Shown: one piece after another, positions 35,865 through 43,862 of the stretch
Position numbering within the stretch: the first letter of the stretch is position 1
How the letters are laid out: every line of letters begins with the position of its first letter
Origin: Neobacillus cucumis
GTDB lineage: Bacteria > Bacillota > Bacilli > Bacillales_B > DSM-18226
Assembly (NCBI RefSeq): GCF_023715505.1
Contig: NZ_JAMBOH010000027.1
Span: forward strand, 3,540-67,539
Direction: 5' to 3'
Length of the DNA stretch: 64,000 bases
Notes under the pieces: generated by a model
Told to the model about the DNA's origin: nothing
Seen by the model: only the letters and a program-made list of their open reading frames with translations
The model's database searches: none
Program-made: the position numbers and the translations under genes

Positions 35865-36083
35865 TTATGCTAGTTCATAGTCGGTTACATTGCGGTCGAT
35901 GATTCTTGCGCCTTTTGAAGAGACAAGTTTGCCGCTTCCTGTAGTAAATATGTTAGCTGCAATAATCTGCTCCATCGAGAGTTTTACGACTTCCTCGTTA
36001 ACTGGCTCTTTTGGATTGTCGACTGTGATTTTCGCGGTTTTGCCAAACTCGGTGTCAAATTGCAATTCTAATGTTTTCGCCAT
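35865..36083 (-). CDS. DUF2922 family protein, copy 2
   Basis: 72 residues from ATG 36083. Differs from the copy at 11486-11704 at about eight positions (for example VNEEVVKLSMEQII for VDEAVVKLSMAQII). Lies between DUF1659 and YvrJ in the full three-gene cassette. Confidence 0.9.
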   Translation of the reverse strand: MAKTLELQFDTEFGKTAKITVDNPKEPVNEEVVKLSMEQIIAANIFTTGSGKLVSSKGARIIDRNVTDYELA

Positions 36084-36119
36084 TTATTTTCACCTCCCAT
36101 TATTGGATTTTTTTGAACA

Positions 36120-36338
36120 TTAACCGATAATCTCCGAGCTGTCATTACGTTCCACTTTGTTTAAGTCGCCGTTGCATAAAACTGAAATCGCTTGAGCGAC
36201 TTGGAACAACTGGTCAGCTGTTGCTGCTTTCGTTACATTGCTAAACGTTTTAGACTTTAAAATTGGATTTCCTTCGTTATCGATGCCCGCTTGAAATACC
36301 AATCGAAGCTTTGTTGTTTCTAGTAATCCCTGTGCCAT
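36120..36338 (-). CDS. DUF1659 family protein, copy 2
   Basis: 72 residues from ATG 36338, same AAAGGAGG-spaced start as copy 1, from which it differs at about three residues (QAGIDNEG, FQVAQAI, CNGDLN). First gene of the cassette. The upstream 50 bp (TATATATATAGTTTGAGAGG) are also conserved between the copies and probably hold the promoter. Confidence 0.9.
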   Translation of the reverse strand: MAQGLLETTKLRLVFQAGIDNEGNPILKSKTFSNVTKAATADQLFQVAQAISVLCNGDLNKVERNDSSEIIG

Positions 36339-36535
36339 CTTCAATCACCTCCTTTCGCCTTATATATATAGTTTGAGAGGCTAAAAGGACAGGTAGGTCG
36401 AAAATGTTTTTTAAGGACCGGTTCTTTAGCTTTTCTTCTGGTTAATTTACAAAGACAGGAAGATTATTTTGCTTCACCTCAGTCCTAATAGTTGAAGAAA
36501 CCGTGAGGAAGGTGTTTAGCCGGCGTGGGGTGGAA

Positions 36536-36568
36536 CAGGAAAAGACTCCATAGCGGAGTCTTTTCCTG
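36536..36568. terminator. Hairpin after VanZ gene
   Basis: CAGGAAAAGACTCC-ATAGC-GGAGTCTTTTCCTG, a 14-bp perfect stem downstream of the minus-strand vanZ-like gene; little T-run. Confidence 0.7.
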
Positions 36569-36622
36569 TGCGTGCTATTTTGATTAATAGAATGATGCAC
36601 CATTTTATCTGTTATATAAATA

Positions 36623-37033
36623 TTATAAATTGTACGCTAACTTAAGCTTACTGAATAAACGGAAACCAATATAGGTTCCTAAAGTATTTAAAATAACATC
36701 GTTAATATCCGTCGTTCTATTAGGCATCGTTAATTGAATACACTCAATCATAATCGATACAGATAATCCAATCAAAGTGGCTATCTGCAATCTATCAATC
36801 TTATTAAACTTCAATGGTAAAACCAGACCAAAAGGAATAAATAATAGAATATTTCCCCCAACATTAACAACAAAACCAGGAGATAGTGGATTCCCTAACG
36901 ATTTGAATGGGATTAAGTTTATTTCTCCTCTGCTCATACCTATGCCTAGGGAAGAGTTGGGAAACATAGTGTAGCGGACTATAAAAATCAGTGAAAAAAT
37001 AAAAAGTAGATTAATAAGGATCTTTTTTTTCAT
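36623..37033 (-). CDS. VanZ-family membrane protein
   Basis: 136 residues, four membrane segments. The VanZ pattern is clear: INLIPFKSL, VNVGGNILLFIPFGLVLPL, then ECIQLTMPNRTTDINDVILNTLGTYIGF. VanZ homologues in non-resistant bacilli have no settled function. Monocistronic. Confidence 0.93.
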   Translation of the reverse strand: MKKKILINLLFIFSLIFIVRYTMFPNSSLGIGMSRGEINLIPFKSLGNPLSPGFVVNVGGNILLFIPFGLVLPLKFNKIDRLQIATLIGLSVSIMIECIQLTMPNRTTDINDVILNTLGTYIGFRLFSKLKLAYNL

Positions 37034-37127
37034 TGGAACTCCTGTTGAATCATTTATAGGAATATCTTAACATGTTTATTTTATTTGTCGTCCTGTATGC
37101 ACTTAGGTATGTAGGTGAAAGTATTGA

Positions 37128-37241
37128 TTAATGTAGTACATGACGAAATATGAAATAAGCGATCATCCATAAGGGAATGGATAATAGGATACCCCATAAA
37201 CATCCTACACCAAATTTCCTTCCATCATCATTCTCTTTCAT
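37128..37241 (-). CDS. 37-residue membrane protein, LWG family copy 1
   Basis: ATG 37241 after GGAGTGGAG; MKENDDGRKFGVGCLWGILL then SIPLWMIAYFIFRHVLH. One membrane helix. It has the same length and the same GxLWGxxLSxPLW core as the minus-strand gene at 41659-41772. I know no described family. Confidence 0.65.
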   Translation of the reverse strand: MKENDDGRKFGVGCLWGILLSIPLWMIAYFIFRHVLH

Positions 37242-37491
37242 ATACTCCACTCCATTGTGTGCACTAATTAGTCTAATGATTAAACAAAACATAGCTCTTA
37301 TTATTCCCTGAATGGAAGGTGTTTAGTCCCATATATTGGTGAATGGGGAGAAGAAAAGTGTTGTGAAGGACAGTATGTTTTTTGTACAAAAAGCCATATG
37401 TGGTTATCCATAAAGAGAACTCCGTTACTCCCATGTAATCAAGAAAGTCCTTTGCAGTAGATGCATAGAAAAACGAAGGACCTGAAAATAT

Positions 37492-37537
37492 TGTCGAAAA
37501 CCATTAATTTACAACTTTAGCACTACGACTATATTAT
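37492..37537 (+). promoter_or_regulatory. Promoter with upstream Spo0A-type box
   Basis: TGTCGAA (37492-37498), then TTTACA (37508-37513), 18-bp spacer, TATTAT (37532-37537). Drives a ~145-nt leader before the gene at 37690. The leader contains the inverted repeat TTAGGTTT/AAACCTAA (37620-37651). Confidence 0.45.
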
Positions 37538-37689
37538 TATAAGGTAAAGTGTTTTTACATAAACCTGGGTAATTTGGTTGCTTGAGAAAAAAATTCTGCC
37601 TAGTTATAGGAGAATTGCATTAGGTTTAAGAGTGTATTAATTAAAACCTAAAAGGAAACAGACATATTTAAAATAGGGGGAGAAAGTGA

Positions 37690-37884
37690 ATGAAATTAGA
37701 TCAAAACCACCCGTTGTATTTTGATGGGAGAAATTTAGACCAAATAGCGGAAAGAATTCAGGAGATTCAAAAATTATCCCATACAGTTGTGGTGAAACCA
37801 GAAATTCCAGAGGGTACACCTGTACAGTTCCGTTATCCGCATCCGCTAGAAGAACAATATTTCAATGTTTCTGTAAGGCATTAA
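37690..37884 (+). CDS. Small hypothetical protein
   Basis: 64 residues from ATG 37690 after GGGGGAGAAAGTGA. Soluble: HPLYFDGRNLDQIAERIQEI then VVVKPEIPEGTPVQFRYPHP. No family recognised. It has a promoter with a possible Spo0A box and a terminator 80 bp after the stop, so it is probably a single-gene unit. Confidence 0.6.
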   Translation: MKLDQNHPLYFDGRNLDQIAERIQEIQKLSHTVVVKPEIPEGTPVQFRYPHPLEEQYFNVSVRH

Positions 37885-37965
37885 TGCCGAGTAATTGTCA
37901 TAATAAAATTGCTAAAGTCGGGTGTCGTTCAGTGGAAAAAGAGGAGCCTCGATTAGACAAATAAC

Positions 37966-37994
37966 AAAAAACTCCTTTCTGTAAGGAGTTTTTT
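37966..37994. terminator. Bidirectional terminator
   Basis: AAAAAACTCCTT-TCTGT-AAGGAGTTTTTT between the small gene and convergent glgC. Confidence 0.9.
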
Positions 37995-38023
37995 AATGTT
38001 GTTTATATGTTAAGAATTTTTAT

Positions 38024-39199
38024 CTAAACAACTTTTACCTTAATTTCTCCAGTAATATCCTTTTGAATAGTCTGGTTATCCCCAATTAAGGTAATTTCAC
38101 TAAACGGCTGAGCTTCCCCCACTTTAACATTAGCTTCAATTACCGTTCCTGTACCAACAACGGCTCGGTTAATCACCACATTTTCACCGATGATGGTATT
38201 GGGCAAAATAACGGAATCTTTAATAACAGCTCCCTTGCCTACGGTAACTCCATAGAAAAGAACTGAGTTTTCTACCTTTCCAAACACCTTACAGCCTTCA
38301 CTTACCAAAGATTGGTGTGCACTAGCCTTTCCGTCCAAATAGGTTGGCGGCTGGGAAGTTTCATGAGTATAAATAGACCAGTCTTCATTTTGTAAGATGG
38401 GATTGCTTTTAAAGGAGAGTAAATCCATATTCGCTTCCCAGAGACTATGAATGGTTCCGACGTCCTTCCAATAGCCTTTAAAACAATAGGCCTGTAATTT
38501 GCGATTATCATTGATCATCGCAGGGATAATGTCCTTCCCAAAATCCTTAGAAGAGAGTGGGTTTTTTTCTTCTCTTTCTAAATATTTTTTTAACAGTTCC
38601 CATTTAAAAATGTAAATCCCCATAGAGGCGAGGTTTGATTTAGGATTTTCTGGTTTTTCTTCAAAATTTAGTATTTCTTTTGATTCGGGATTAATATTCA
38701 TAATGCCAAATCTATTCGCTTCATTCCATGGTACGTTTATGACAGAAATGGTGGCGTCTGCCGATGTTTTTATATGCTGCTCTAGCATTTTACTGTAATC
38801 CATCTTATAAATGTGATCACCGGAAATAATGAGAACGTTCTCTGGATTGTAATGTTCAATATATCTTAGGTTTTGATAAATAGCGTGTGCGGTGCCTTCA
38901 TACCATCTTTCACCTGACTCACATTGATATGGCGGAAGAATGGTAACGCCGCCGCTTTTTCGATTTAAGTCCCAGTGCTTGCCATCACCAATGTAATTTT
39001 GAAGAGTGTGAGGTTGATATTGTGTTAAAACACCAACAGTATCAATACCAGAATTACTACAATTGCTTAATGTAAAATCAATGATTCGATATTTTCCACC
39101 AAATGGAACAGCAGGCTTTGCTATATATTTGGTCAATTCTTTTAATCGAGAACCTCTTCCCCCAGCTAATAGCATAGCAATACATTGTTTTTTCGTCAT
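38024..39199 (-). CDS. glgC: Glucose-1-phosphate adenylyltransferase
   Basis: 391 residues from ATG 39199 (GGAGG 5 nt upstream). Nucleotidyltransferase domain with [51 protein letters not shown] and GYWKDVGT; C-terminal left-handed beta-helix with [17 protein letters not shown]. It makes ADP-glucose for glycogen. Usually glgC is followed by glgD, glgA and glgP; here it stands alone, so the rest of the pathway must be elsewhere or absent. Confidence 0.96.
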   Translation of the reverse strand: MTKKQCIAMLLAGGRGSRLKELTKYIAKPAVPFGGKYRIIDFTLSNCSNSGIDTVGVLTQYQPHTLQNYIGDGKHWDLNRKSGGVTILPPYQCESGERWYEGTAHAIYQNLRYIEHYNPENVLIISGDHIYKMDYSKMLEQHIKTSADATISVINVPWNEANRFGIMNINPESKEILNFEEKPENPKSNLASMGIYIFKWELLKKYLEREEKNPLSSKDFGKDIIPAMINDNRKLQAYCFKGYWKDVGTIHSLWEANMDLLSFKSNPILQNEDWSIYTHETSQPPTYLDGKASAHQSLVSEGCKVFGKVENSVLFYGVTVGKGAVIKDSVILPNTIIGENVVINRAVVGTGTVIEANVKVGEAQPFSEITLIGDNQTIQKDITGEIKVKVV

Positions 39200-39239
39200 A
39201 GTTGCCTCCATGTAAAAGGATATATGTATTTATTTTTAG

Positions 39240-39467
39240 TTATAATCGATCATCTTCCCATAACTTGTAATATAACTCTTCAGATTCTTGCTCATCTTCC
39301 TCATTTATGGTAAAAGTGTCTTCCAACTTTATTTTATCTAATAGACTTTGCATCAAATTTAAGCCCCTTCCATGTTGTAAGTTTGTTGCAATCTGTTTTC
39401 CATTGTAGCAAACGAGGTAATAAGATAAAATCAAACAATTCCGACTTTTACAAACATAAATCGACAT
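39240..39467 (-). CDS. Small hypothetical protein
   Basis: 75 residues if started at ATG 39467, which has a weak site; a shorter 37-residue form from ATG 39353 (MQSLLDKIKLEDTFTINEED) follows GGAAGGGG. The longer form has a Cys-rich N-terminus (YVCKSRNCLILSYYLVCYNG). The C-terminus is very acidic. It lies 40 bp before glgC on the same strand and may be cotranscribed. No family recognised. Confidence 0.45.
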   Translation of the reverse strand: MSIYVCKSRNCLILSYYLVCYNGKQIATNLQHGRGLNLMQSLLDKIKLEDTFTINEEDEQESEELYYKLWEDDRL

Positions 39468-39777
39468 AATTTAAGTAATCTGATGTTTAACCCATATATT
39501 ATTTAAAATTAATAATAGAACCTTCTCTTTTTCTGTCGAATTATAACGAAAAGAATCTGAAAATTATAAAAAATATGCATACAAGGTTTTACAGAAAATT
39601 TCTTTACTATATTTTTATAATCGAAGCAATTCGCTTAGTGAGTCTCGGAACTTATTTTAAGATAAGGTAAAAAGGAAATTGATTCTATCCTTTGGTAATG
39701 AATTATAGTATCCTAATATCTGGACATAATTTTAGGTAAATTTTAATATAAAAGATTTGATAATTGAGGTGAACGGC

Positions 39778-40311
39778 ATGGATTGGAAAATAAAACACTC
39801 TACTAAGCAAAGGGTAGACCGGTTTGGAATTACAGTTGATGAGGTTATTCTTCCTAACGGGGACGAAAAGACTTTTTCTTATTTAGACTTTGCCAAGGGA
39901 GTCTGCATTCTTCCTATAACCAATGATCATAAAGTAATTTGTCTAAGACAATATCGTCATGCGATAAATAGCTGGCAATGGGAACTGCCTGCCGGAATGA
40001 TTGATAAGGAAGATGATTTACCAATTGAAGTGGCCAAAAGGGAACTAGAGGAAGAGACAGGTCATGTTGCCGAGCATTGGCTTGAATTAGGCAGTTTTTA
40101 TCCTTCTCCAGGCTCAACGACAGAGGAAATATTCTTGTTTGCGGCAGCGGGGTTAACACCGACAGAGCAAAAGCTAGAGAATAGCGAGACACTTGAATTG
40201 CATGATCTCACAATGGAAGAGTTGAAAGATTTGGTTCTTCAAGATGAGTTTAAGCATGGAGCAGGTCTTGCCGCTATTTTAAGATATAAGTTTACGACGG
40301 ATGAACAGTAA
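39778..40311 (+). CDS. Nudix hydrolase, ADP-ribose pyrophosphatase-like
   Basis: 177 residues from ATG 39778 (GAGGTGA 6-7 nt upstream). Nudix core REVEEEETG-like RELEEETG follows GMIDKEDDLPIEVAK. Compared with the canonical GX5EX7REUXEEXGU there is one extra residue and Asp for the first Glu. FLFAAAGLTPTEQ and the SPGSTTEE loop are typical of the NudF/ADP-ribose group. It would hydrolyse ADP-ribose or similar nucleotide sugars. The 5' gap (39468-39777) shows a TGTCGAA box at 39534-39540 but no gene. Confidence 0.88.
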   Translation: MDWKIKHSTKQRVDRFGITVDEVILPNGDEKTFSYLDFAKGVCILPITNDHKVICLRQYRHAINSWQWELPAGMIDKEDDLPIEVAKRELEEETGHVAEHWLELGSFYPSPGSTTEEIFLFAAAGLTPTEQKLENSETLELHDLTMEELKDLVLQDEFKHGAGLAAILRYKFTTDEQ

Positions 40312-40335
40312 TGAGGATCACCTTCTTTTGGAACA

Positions 40336-40742
40336 ATTAATTTTAAAACACGTTTTTATACAACCTACCGGGTGTACGACTATGATCGTCGGGATGCAGA
40401 AGGGAACTTAAGGGATCTTCATCTACAGAAAGCAATGGAGGTTACTACTGTTCCGCATCAAGATGCTGTAAGTACGAAATTGGTTGAGGAGAAAGGTAAT
40501 ACTAGGATGACTACATATGTGGAATCTGAGTTCTTCTCCGTTTATAAGTAGGAAGTGGGCGGGAAGTCCAGCTTTTCATTTAATGATCAATATTTGCTTT
40601 TTAGTGTGATCAATGGAGAAGGACTCTTTCTCATAATGGTATAGATTATCGATTGAAGAAGGGCACCCATTTTGTTATTCCTGTCGGCTTTGGAGAATTT
40701 GAGGTAGACGGTCATTGTGAGATAATTGTTTCACATACTTAA
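40336..40742 (+). pseudogene. manA: C-terminal remnant of mannose-6-phosphate isomerase
   Basis: Frame fragments give TTYRVYDYDRRDAEGNLRDL, KAMEVTTVPHQDA, YVESEFFSVYK, then an in-frame TAG (the codon after VYK), GGKSSFSFNDQYLLF, a frameshift, and LKKGTHFVIPVGFGEFEVDG to TAA 40740-40742. This is the C-terminal third of Bacillus-type ManA; the catalytic N-terminus is missing. Confidence 0.9.
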
Positions 40743-40748
40743 TTATTT

Positions 40749-40796
40749 AAAAGAGGAAGGGGCGTATTTCGTTATAATCCTTCCTCTTTTATTTTT
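40749..40796 (+). terminator. Terminator after the manA remnant
   Basis: AAAAGAGGAAGG pairs with CCTTCCTCTTTT, then ATTTTT. Confidence 0.85.
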
Positions 40797-40799
40797 AGA

Positions 40800-40842
40800 G
40801 CACAGGGACGGTTCTCATGCTTCCAAAGCATGAGAACCGTCT
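40800..40842. repeat. REP-like inverted pair
   Basis: GCACAGGGACGGTTCTCATG, short loop, AAGCATGAGAACCGTC; the outer part of the right arm is lost. Confidence 0.9.
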
Positions 40843-40991
40843 GAGAATACTGAAAAACACATTTCTGCAAGATAAATATGTTATTCGATTCAGTTGAAAA
40901 AGAATCGTGGCTTGACCCTTATTTTGTAACGAAATGCTTTCAAATCCGTATTCATTAGAATTATGATAAGTTTAAAGAGGCGGTTGGGAAA

Positions 40992-41552
40992 ATGGAAAAA
41001 TTCTTGAACAGATTTTTGATTAGTATTTCGATTGTTGCGGTGTTGGGGATCATTATTGTCGGTGTGCTAATATATCAAGCGACTAGCTACGGGAACGAAA
41101 AAGCGGAAGCCGTAACTTCGTCTGACACAAACGTAGAAAACGAAGACGTATCTTCGCTTGACTTGCCAATAGAAAACGAAGATACGCTAATAGAAAGCGA
41201 AGCCGAACTTGAAGAGAAAATCACTAAAGGCAAATACATTCCTAAGGAAGCCGAATTCCAATGGATTGTTCACCGTATGACACACCAAAAGGTTGCTGCA
41301 GATATCAAAGACGGAGCGACCGAAATGACACCCGAAAGAATTCACGAATTGCTTAAAACACTAGACGAAACGAATTATGTTTACAAAGACGTTTATTTCC
41401 GAATCTTGAACGAGTGGAACGCAGGGAATTTCGAAAACGCGGTCGAAGCACATAATGAAATTCTCTCCCTTCAAGACGGGTCAATCGGAGTTGCGACACG
41501 GCTGTTGACACCAGGAGAAGAACAAGAATTCATTGAACAAAACTTTCGATAA
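40992..41552 (+). CDS. DUF6241-type membrane-anchored protein
   Basis: 186 residues from ATG 40992 (AAAGAGG upstream). One N-terminal membrane helix (FLISISIVAVLGIIIVGVLI), an acidic linker, then a C-terminal domain: EFQWIVHRMTHQKVAADIKD, MTPERIHELLKTLDE, and RLLTPGEEQEFIEQNFR. This matches what I recall of DUF6241, a Bacillus family of unknown function. The domain would lie outside the cell. A terminator follows. Confidence 0.75.
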   Translation: MEKFLNRFLISISIVAVLGIIIVGVLIYQATSYGNEKAEAVTSSDTNVENEDVSSLDLPIENEDTLIESEAELEEKITKGKYIPKEAEFQWIVHRMTHQKVAADIKDGATEMTPERIHELLKTLDETNYVYKDVYFRILNEWNAGNFENAVEAHNEILSLQDGSIGVATRLLTPGEEQEFIEQNFR

Positions 41553-41587
41553 GAGGCCGGCAAAAAAACAGTTTGGTTAAATGTAAA

Positions 41588-41624
41588 AGAGTAAGGATCC
41601 TATACAGTTGTGGGTCCCTACTCT
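41588..41624 (+). terminator. Terminator after DUF6241 gene
   Basis: AGAGTAAGGATCC pairs with GGGTCCCTACTCT (two wobble positions). Confidence 0.75.
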
Positions 41625-41658
41625 ATTAAAAGTGATATTTATAGTATCTAGCATATAG

Positions 41659-41772
41659 CTACATGACAAATTGTAAAAGAAGTTTCATCCAACCTATAAA
41701 CGCAATCCATAACGGAACACTCAGAGACGTACCCCATAATAACCCAACTAAAAGATTCCCTTGCTCGTCCAT
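41659..41772 (-). CDS. 37-residue membrane protein, LWG family copy 2
   Basis: ATG 41772, 9 nt after AGGAG. MDEQGNLLVGLLWGTSLSVP then LWIAFIGWMKLLLQFVM. Same length and core as 37128-37241. Its promoter (41836-41864) has a strict-consensus cre site in the spacer, so expression should be repressed by CcpA in good carbon conditions. Function unknown. Confidence 0.7.
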   Translation of the reverse strand: MDEQGNLLVGLLWGTSLSVPLWIAFIGWMKLLLQFVM

Positions 41773-41835
41773 GCTCATCCACTCCTACTATATAGTTGTA
41801 GGTACCCATTATGTATCGTAAGTATGTTTTTTATT

Positions 41836-41864
41836 ACTATAAATGAAAACGGTTACAATTGCAA
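41836..41864 (-). promoter_or_regulatory. Promoter with cre site in the spacer
   Basis: On the minus strand TTGCAA (41859-41864), 17-bp spacer, TATAGT (41836-41841). TGAAAACGGTTACA on the plus strand (41844-41857) matches TGWAANCGNTNWCA at every position. The rest of 41865-42056 has no convincing gene; a plus-strand 42-codon frame from about 41920 is serine/asparagine-rich and unsupported. Confidence 0.7.
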
Positions 41865-42056
41865 TAGGATAAATTACTTGTATTATTTAAAAATATATTT
41901 TTGGGTGGTAGGGACTAATTTGTTGAATATTATTCATTTGAATAGCAACAAAAATAAAGATAAACTCTATTTGTCAACAAGTAAGATCTTAAATAGCTCC
42001 TCTTTCAATGATTCATTCATTACATCTGAGTGTAGAAGTTCTGCCTAGAAAACATC

Positions 42057-42094
42057 AAAGGCACAACTAGCATTAACGCTAGTTGTGCCTTTTT
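42057..42094. terminator. Terminator after LCP gene
   Basis: AAAGGCACAACTAGC-ATTAAC-GCTAGTTGTGCCTTTTT, 15-bp stem. Confidence 0.9.
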
Positions 42095-42152
42095 CCATGC
42101 AAAACTTCCGATTGTCCGCTATAAGCACAGGTCCTTTTTTATACTATTATTA

Positions 42153-43133
42153 TTAGAAATTAACAGCTATATCCTTTACTTGTTCTTGATTAATAACAAT
42201 CTGGTAATTGTTTGCTTTTAAGATATCATCGTAAAGTTTCTTTCCTTCACCACGGATTTGCTGATAAACTAGCTGAGTTTTTGGATCAAAGTTCTTGGCG
42301 GACAGTCCAAGGCTCAACATATCAGATGTGGACATATTTGTGGCCACGACAAAATCAGGTATTGTCTTTACAAGTGCTGGCAATTTTGTGATATTGCTCG
42401 GGCTTAAAGCTTTTTTTGCAATCCCCTTTAATGCCTCTTCCTGAAGTTGTTGACGGCCGTATTCACCATTTTTTAGTGAGTAACGTTCATGAACAACCTC
42501 TGTTACCATTTTTCCATCAAATGAATAGGTACCTTTACTAATTAATTTATTTTTATTTTCAGCATACCAAGGGTGTGTTAATTTTACATCAAAAGGTACG
42601 TCCATCTTGATTCCGCCCAACGAGTCCACCATCGCTTGGAGTCCCCAATAGTCTGTTTCAACATAATAATTGATTGGAACACCCATAAATTCACTAATGG
42701 CAGTAACAGCAGCTTCGATCCCTTTTTTAGACCCATCGGTAGCTTGTTTAATATATTGAACACTAGTTAATTTTGTATATCCATAACCATCTAAATGTAC
42801 ACGTGTATCACGAGGAATACTTACTGCTTGATACTTATGATTATTCAAATCTACGTGAACTAGCACCATAGAATCGGTATGACCTAACTTGTCCCCTTTT
42901 CTTTGGTCAGAACCAATTAAGAGGACGTTAAATACTGGTGTTTTCACTTCAACCTTTTCATCCGCACTAGTTGAATTAGATGACCCTTTAGCACCCACTA
43001 CAGGCACTGATGAAAAATGATTCTTGGGTTGTAATTGATAGTATTCATAACCAAATGCAGCCATCCCTAAAACAAAGATTCCTAAAATGCTGAAGCCTAT
43101 GACTTTCCATTTTCTAGTGCCCTTTTTCTTCAT
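42153..43133 (-). CDS. LCP family wall-polymer ligase (LytR-CpsA-Psr)
   Basis: 326 residues from ATG 43133 (GGAGG 5 nt upstream; the GTG at 43145 overlaps it). Membrane helix at residues about 10-30. LCP domain with NVLLIGSDQRKGDKLGHTDS, VSIPRDTRVHLDGYG, YVETDYWGLQAMVDSLGGI and YGRQQLQEE. Such enzymes attach undecaprenyl-linked polymers to peptidoglycan. Its position beside a polysaccharide synthase gene suggests it may handle that polymer, although wall teichoic acid is the usual substrate. Confidence 0.93.
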   Translation of the reverse strand: MKKKGTRKWKVIGFSILGIFVLGMAAFGYEYYQLQPKNHFSSVPVVGAKGSSNSTSADEKVEVKTPVFNVLLIGSDQRKGDKLGHTDSMVLVHVDLNNHKYQAVSIPRDTRVHLDGYGYTKLTSVQYIKQATDGSKKGIEAAVTAISEFMGVPINYYVETDYWGLQAMVDSLGGIKMDVPFDVKLTHPWYAENKNKLISKGTYSFDGKMVTEVVHERYSLKNGEYGRQQLQEEALKGIAKKALSPSNITKLPALVKTIPDFVVATNMSTSDMLSLGLSAKNFDPKTQLVYQQIRGEGKKLYDDILKANNYQIVINQEQVKDIAVNF

Positions 43134-43331
43134 TTCTTCCTCCACTGTATTAAATTAATAGAATGATGTTATCTAGAATTATAATTACTGACTCATCTTA
43201 CTATTATTGGAGATTGGACTCAATATATTATAAATGGAAAATCGCATTTTTTGCTGATGTGGAAAAGATAGGTAATGATGATTAAAGCTTTGGATGTATA
43301 AAATTAACATCGATTATTGAAAGTAGAGGTG

Positions 43332-43359
43332 AAAAAAAGAACCCGTATTATCGAGTTCT
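43332..43359 (-). terminator. Terminator of the riboswitch-led small gene
   Basis: Minus strand AGAACTCG-ATAATA-CGGGTTCT then TTTTTT. The stem overlaps the stop codon of the 33-residue gene. Confidence 0.85.
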
Positions 43360-43449
43360 ACACTTTTTACCACATCTAACACATTTACTGGTGTAGTAGT
43401 CTATTTTATGTTTTCTGGAAAAAAAACAAATTATGGATTTAATACTCAA
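43348..43449 (-). CDS. 33-residue CxxC protein behind c-di-GMP riboswitch
   Basis: TTG 43449, about 7-9 nt after AAAGGGG. Sequence starts MSIKSIICFFSRKHKIDYYT and ends SKCVRCGKKCRTR. The CVRCG pair could bind zinc. It is a paralogue of the gene at 47419-47556 (IICYFRRHHKYSYYTDKCVTCG), which supports it as a real coding sequence. It lies directly behind a GEMM-I riboswitch and ends in a terminator, so the transcript is about 230 nt. Function unknown; it may act as a small effector or be only a leader ORF. Confidence 0.65.
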   Translation of the reverse strand: MSIKSIICFFSRKHKIDYYTSKCVRCGKKCRTR

Positions 43450-43471
43450 GTGATCCAGCCCCTTTGAATAT

Positions 43472-43560
43472 TAATCTCGTAGTCCAGCCATCTTAGCTTT
43501 CACCTTAGATCTGAGACTTTGCGTCCTTATTTTTCAATAAGTTTGCCTTTATCAGATTTA
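43472..43560 (-). promoter_or_regulatory. c-di-GMP-I (GEMM) riboswitch
   Basis: On the minus strand: P1 arms TAAATCT / AGATTA; GGCAAAC; P2 TTATT-GAAA-AATAA (the GNRA loop); the invariant GGACGCAAAG; then P3 arms AGTC..CAG / CTG..GACT enclosing CTAAGG and AAGATGG. Element order and invariant bases are those of GEMM-I. The SD AAAGGGG follows 12 nt later, so control of translation of the small ORF, or of the terminator after it, is plausible. Confidence 0.85.
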
Positions 43561-43813
43561 AATAGTAGCAATTATGTCTAATATTGTAACACTATTTCTA
43601 CTATTCTGATAGTGAAAAGCTAATCCTAATACAATTTTAATGAATCTCCATTTATTATGGTTTTATTTATTCATCTATCCCTTTGAATTTATGGATATTT
43701 CTTATCGAACGGTGGGTGGAACGAAGGTCTACAACGTTTACTTAGTGCTTAAACCAAAAATGGATTGATTTTCCACGCTATTAGTATTAAAATCAATAAA
43801 TGTGAAATGAATG

Positions 43814-43840
43814 GGTTCAGCAACATGCTGAACCTTTTTA
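43814..43840 (+). terminator. Terminator just upstream of the synthase gene
   Basis: GGTTCAGCA-ACA-TGCTGAACC then TTTTTA, only about 25 nt before ATG 43863. The same stem recurs after the gene (47229-47258). Either a leftover end of an older gene or an attenuator. The remaining stretch 43561-43813 shows no gene. Confidence 0.75.
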
Positions 43841-43862
43841 TTTTTAAAAAAATAGAAGATAA

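Noticed and set aside
41761..42048. 95-codon plus-strand frame
   Set aside because: It runs over the minus-strand LWG gene and its promoter, with no start signal and an Asn/Ser-rich random composition.
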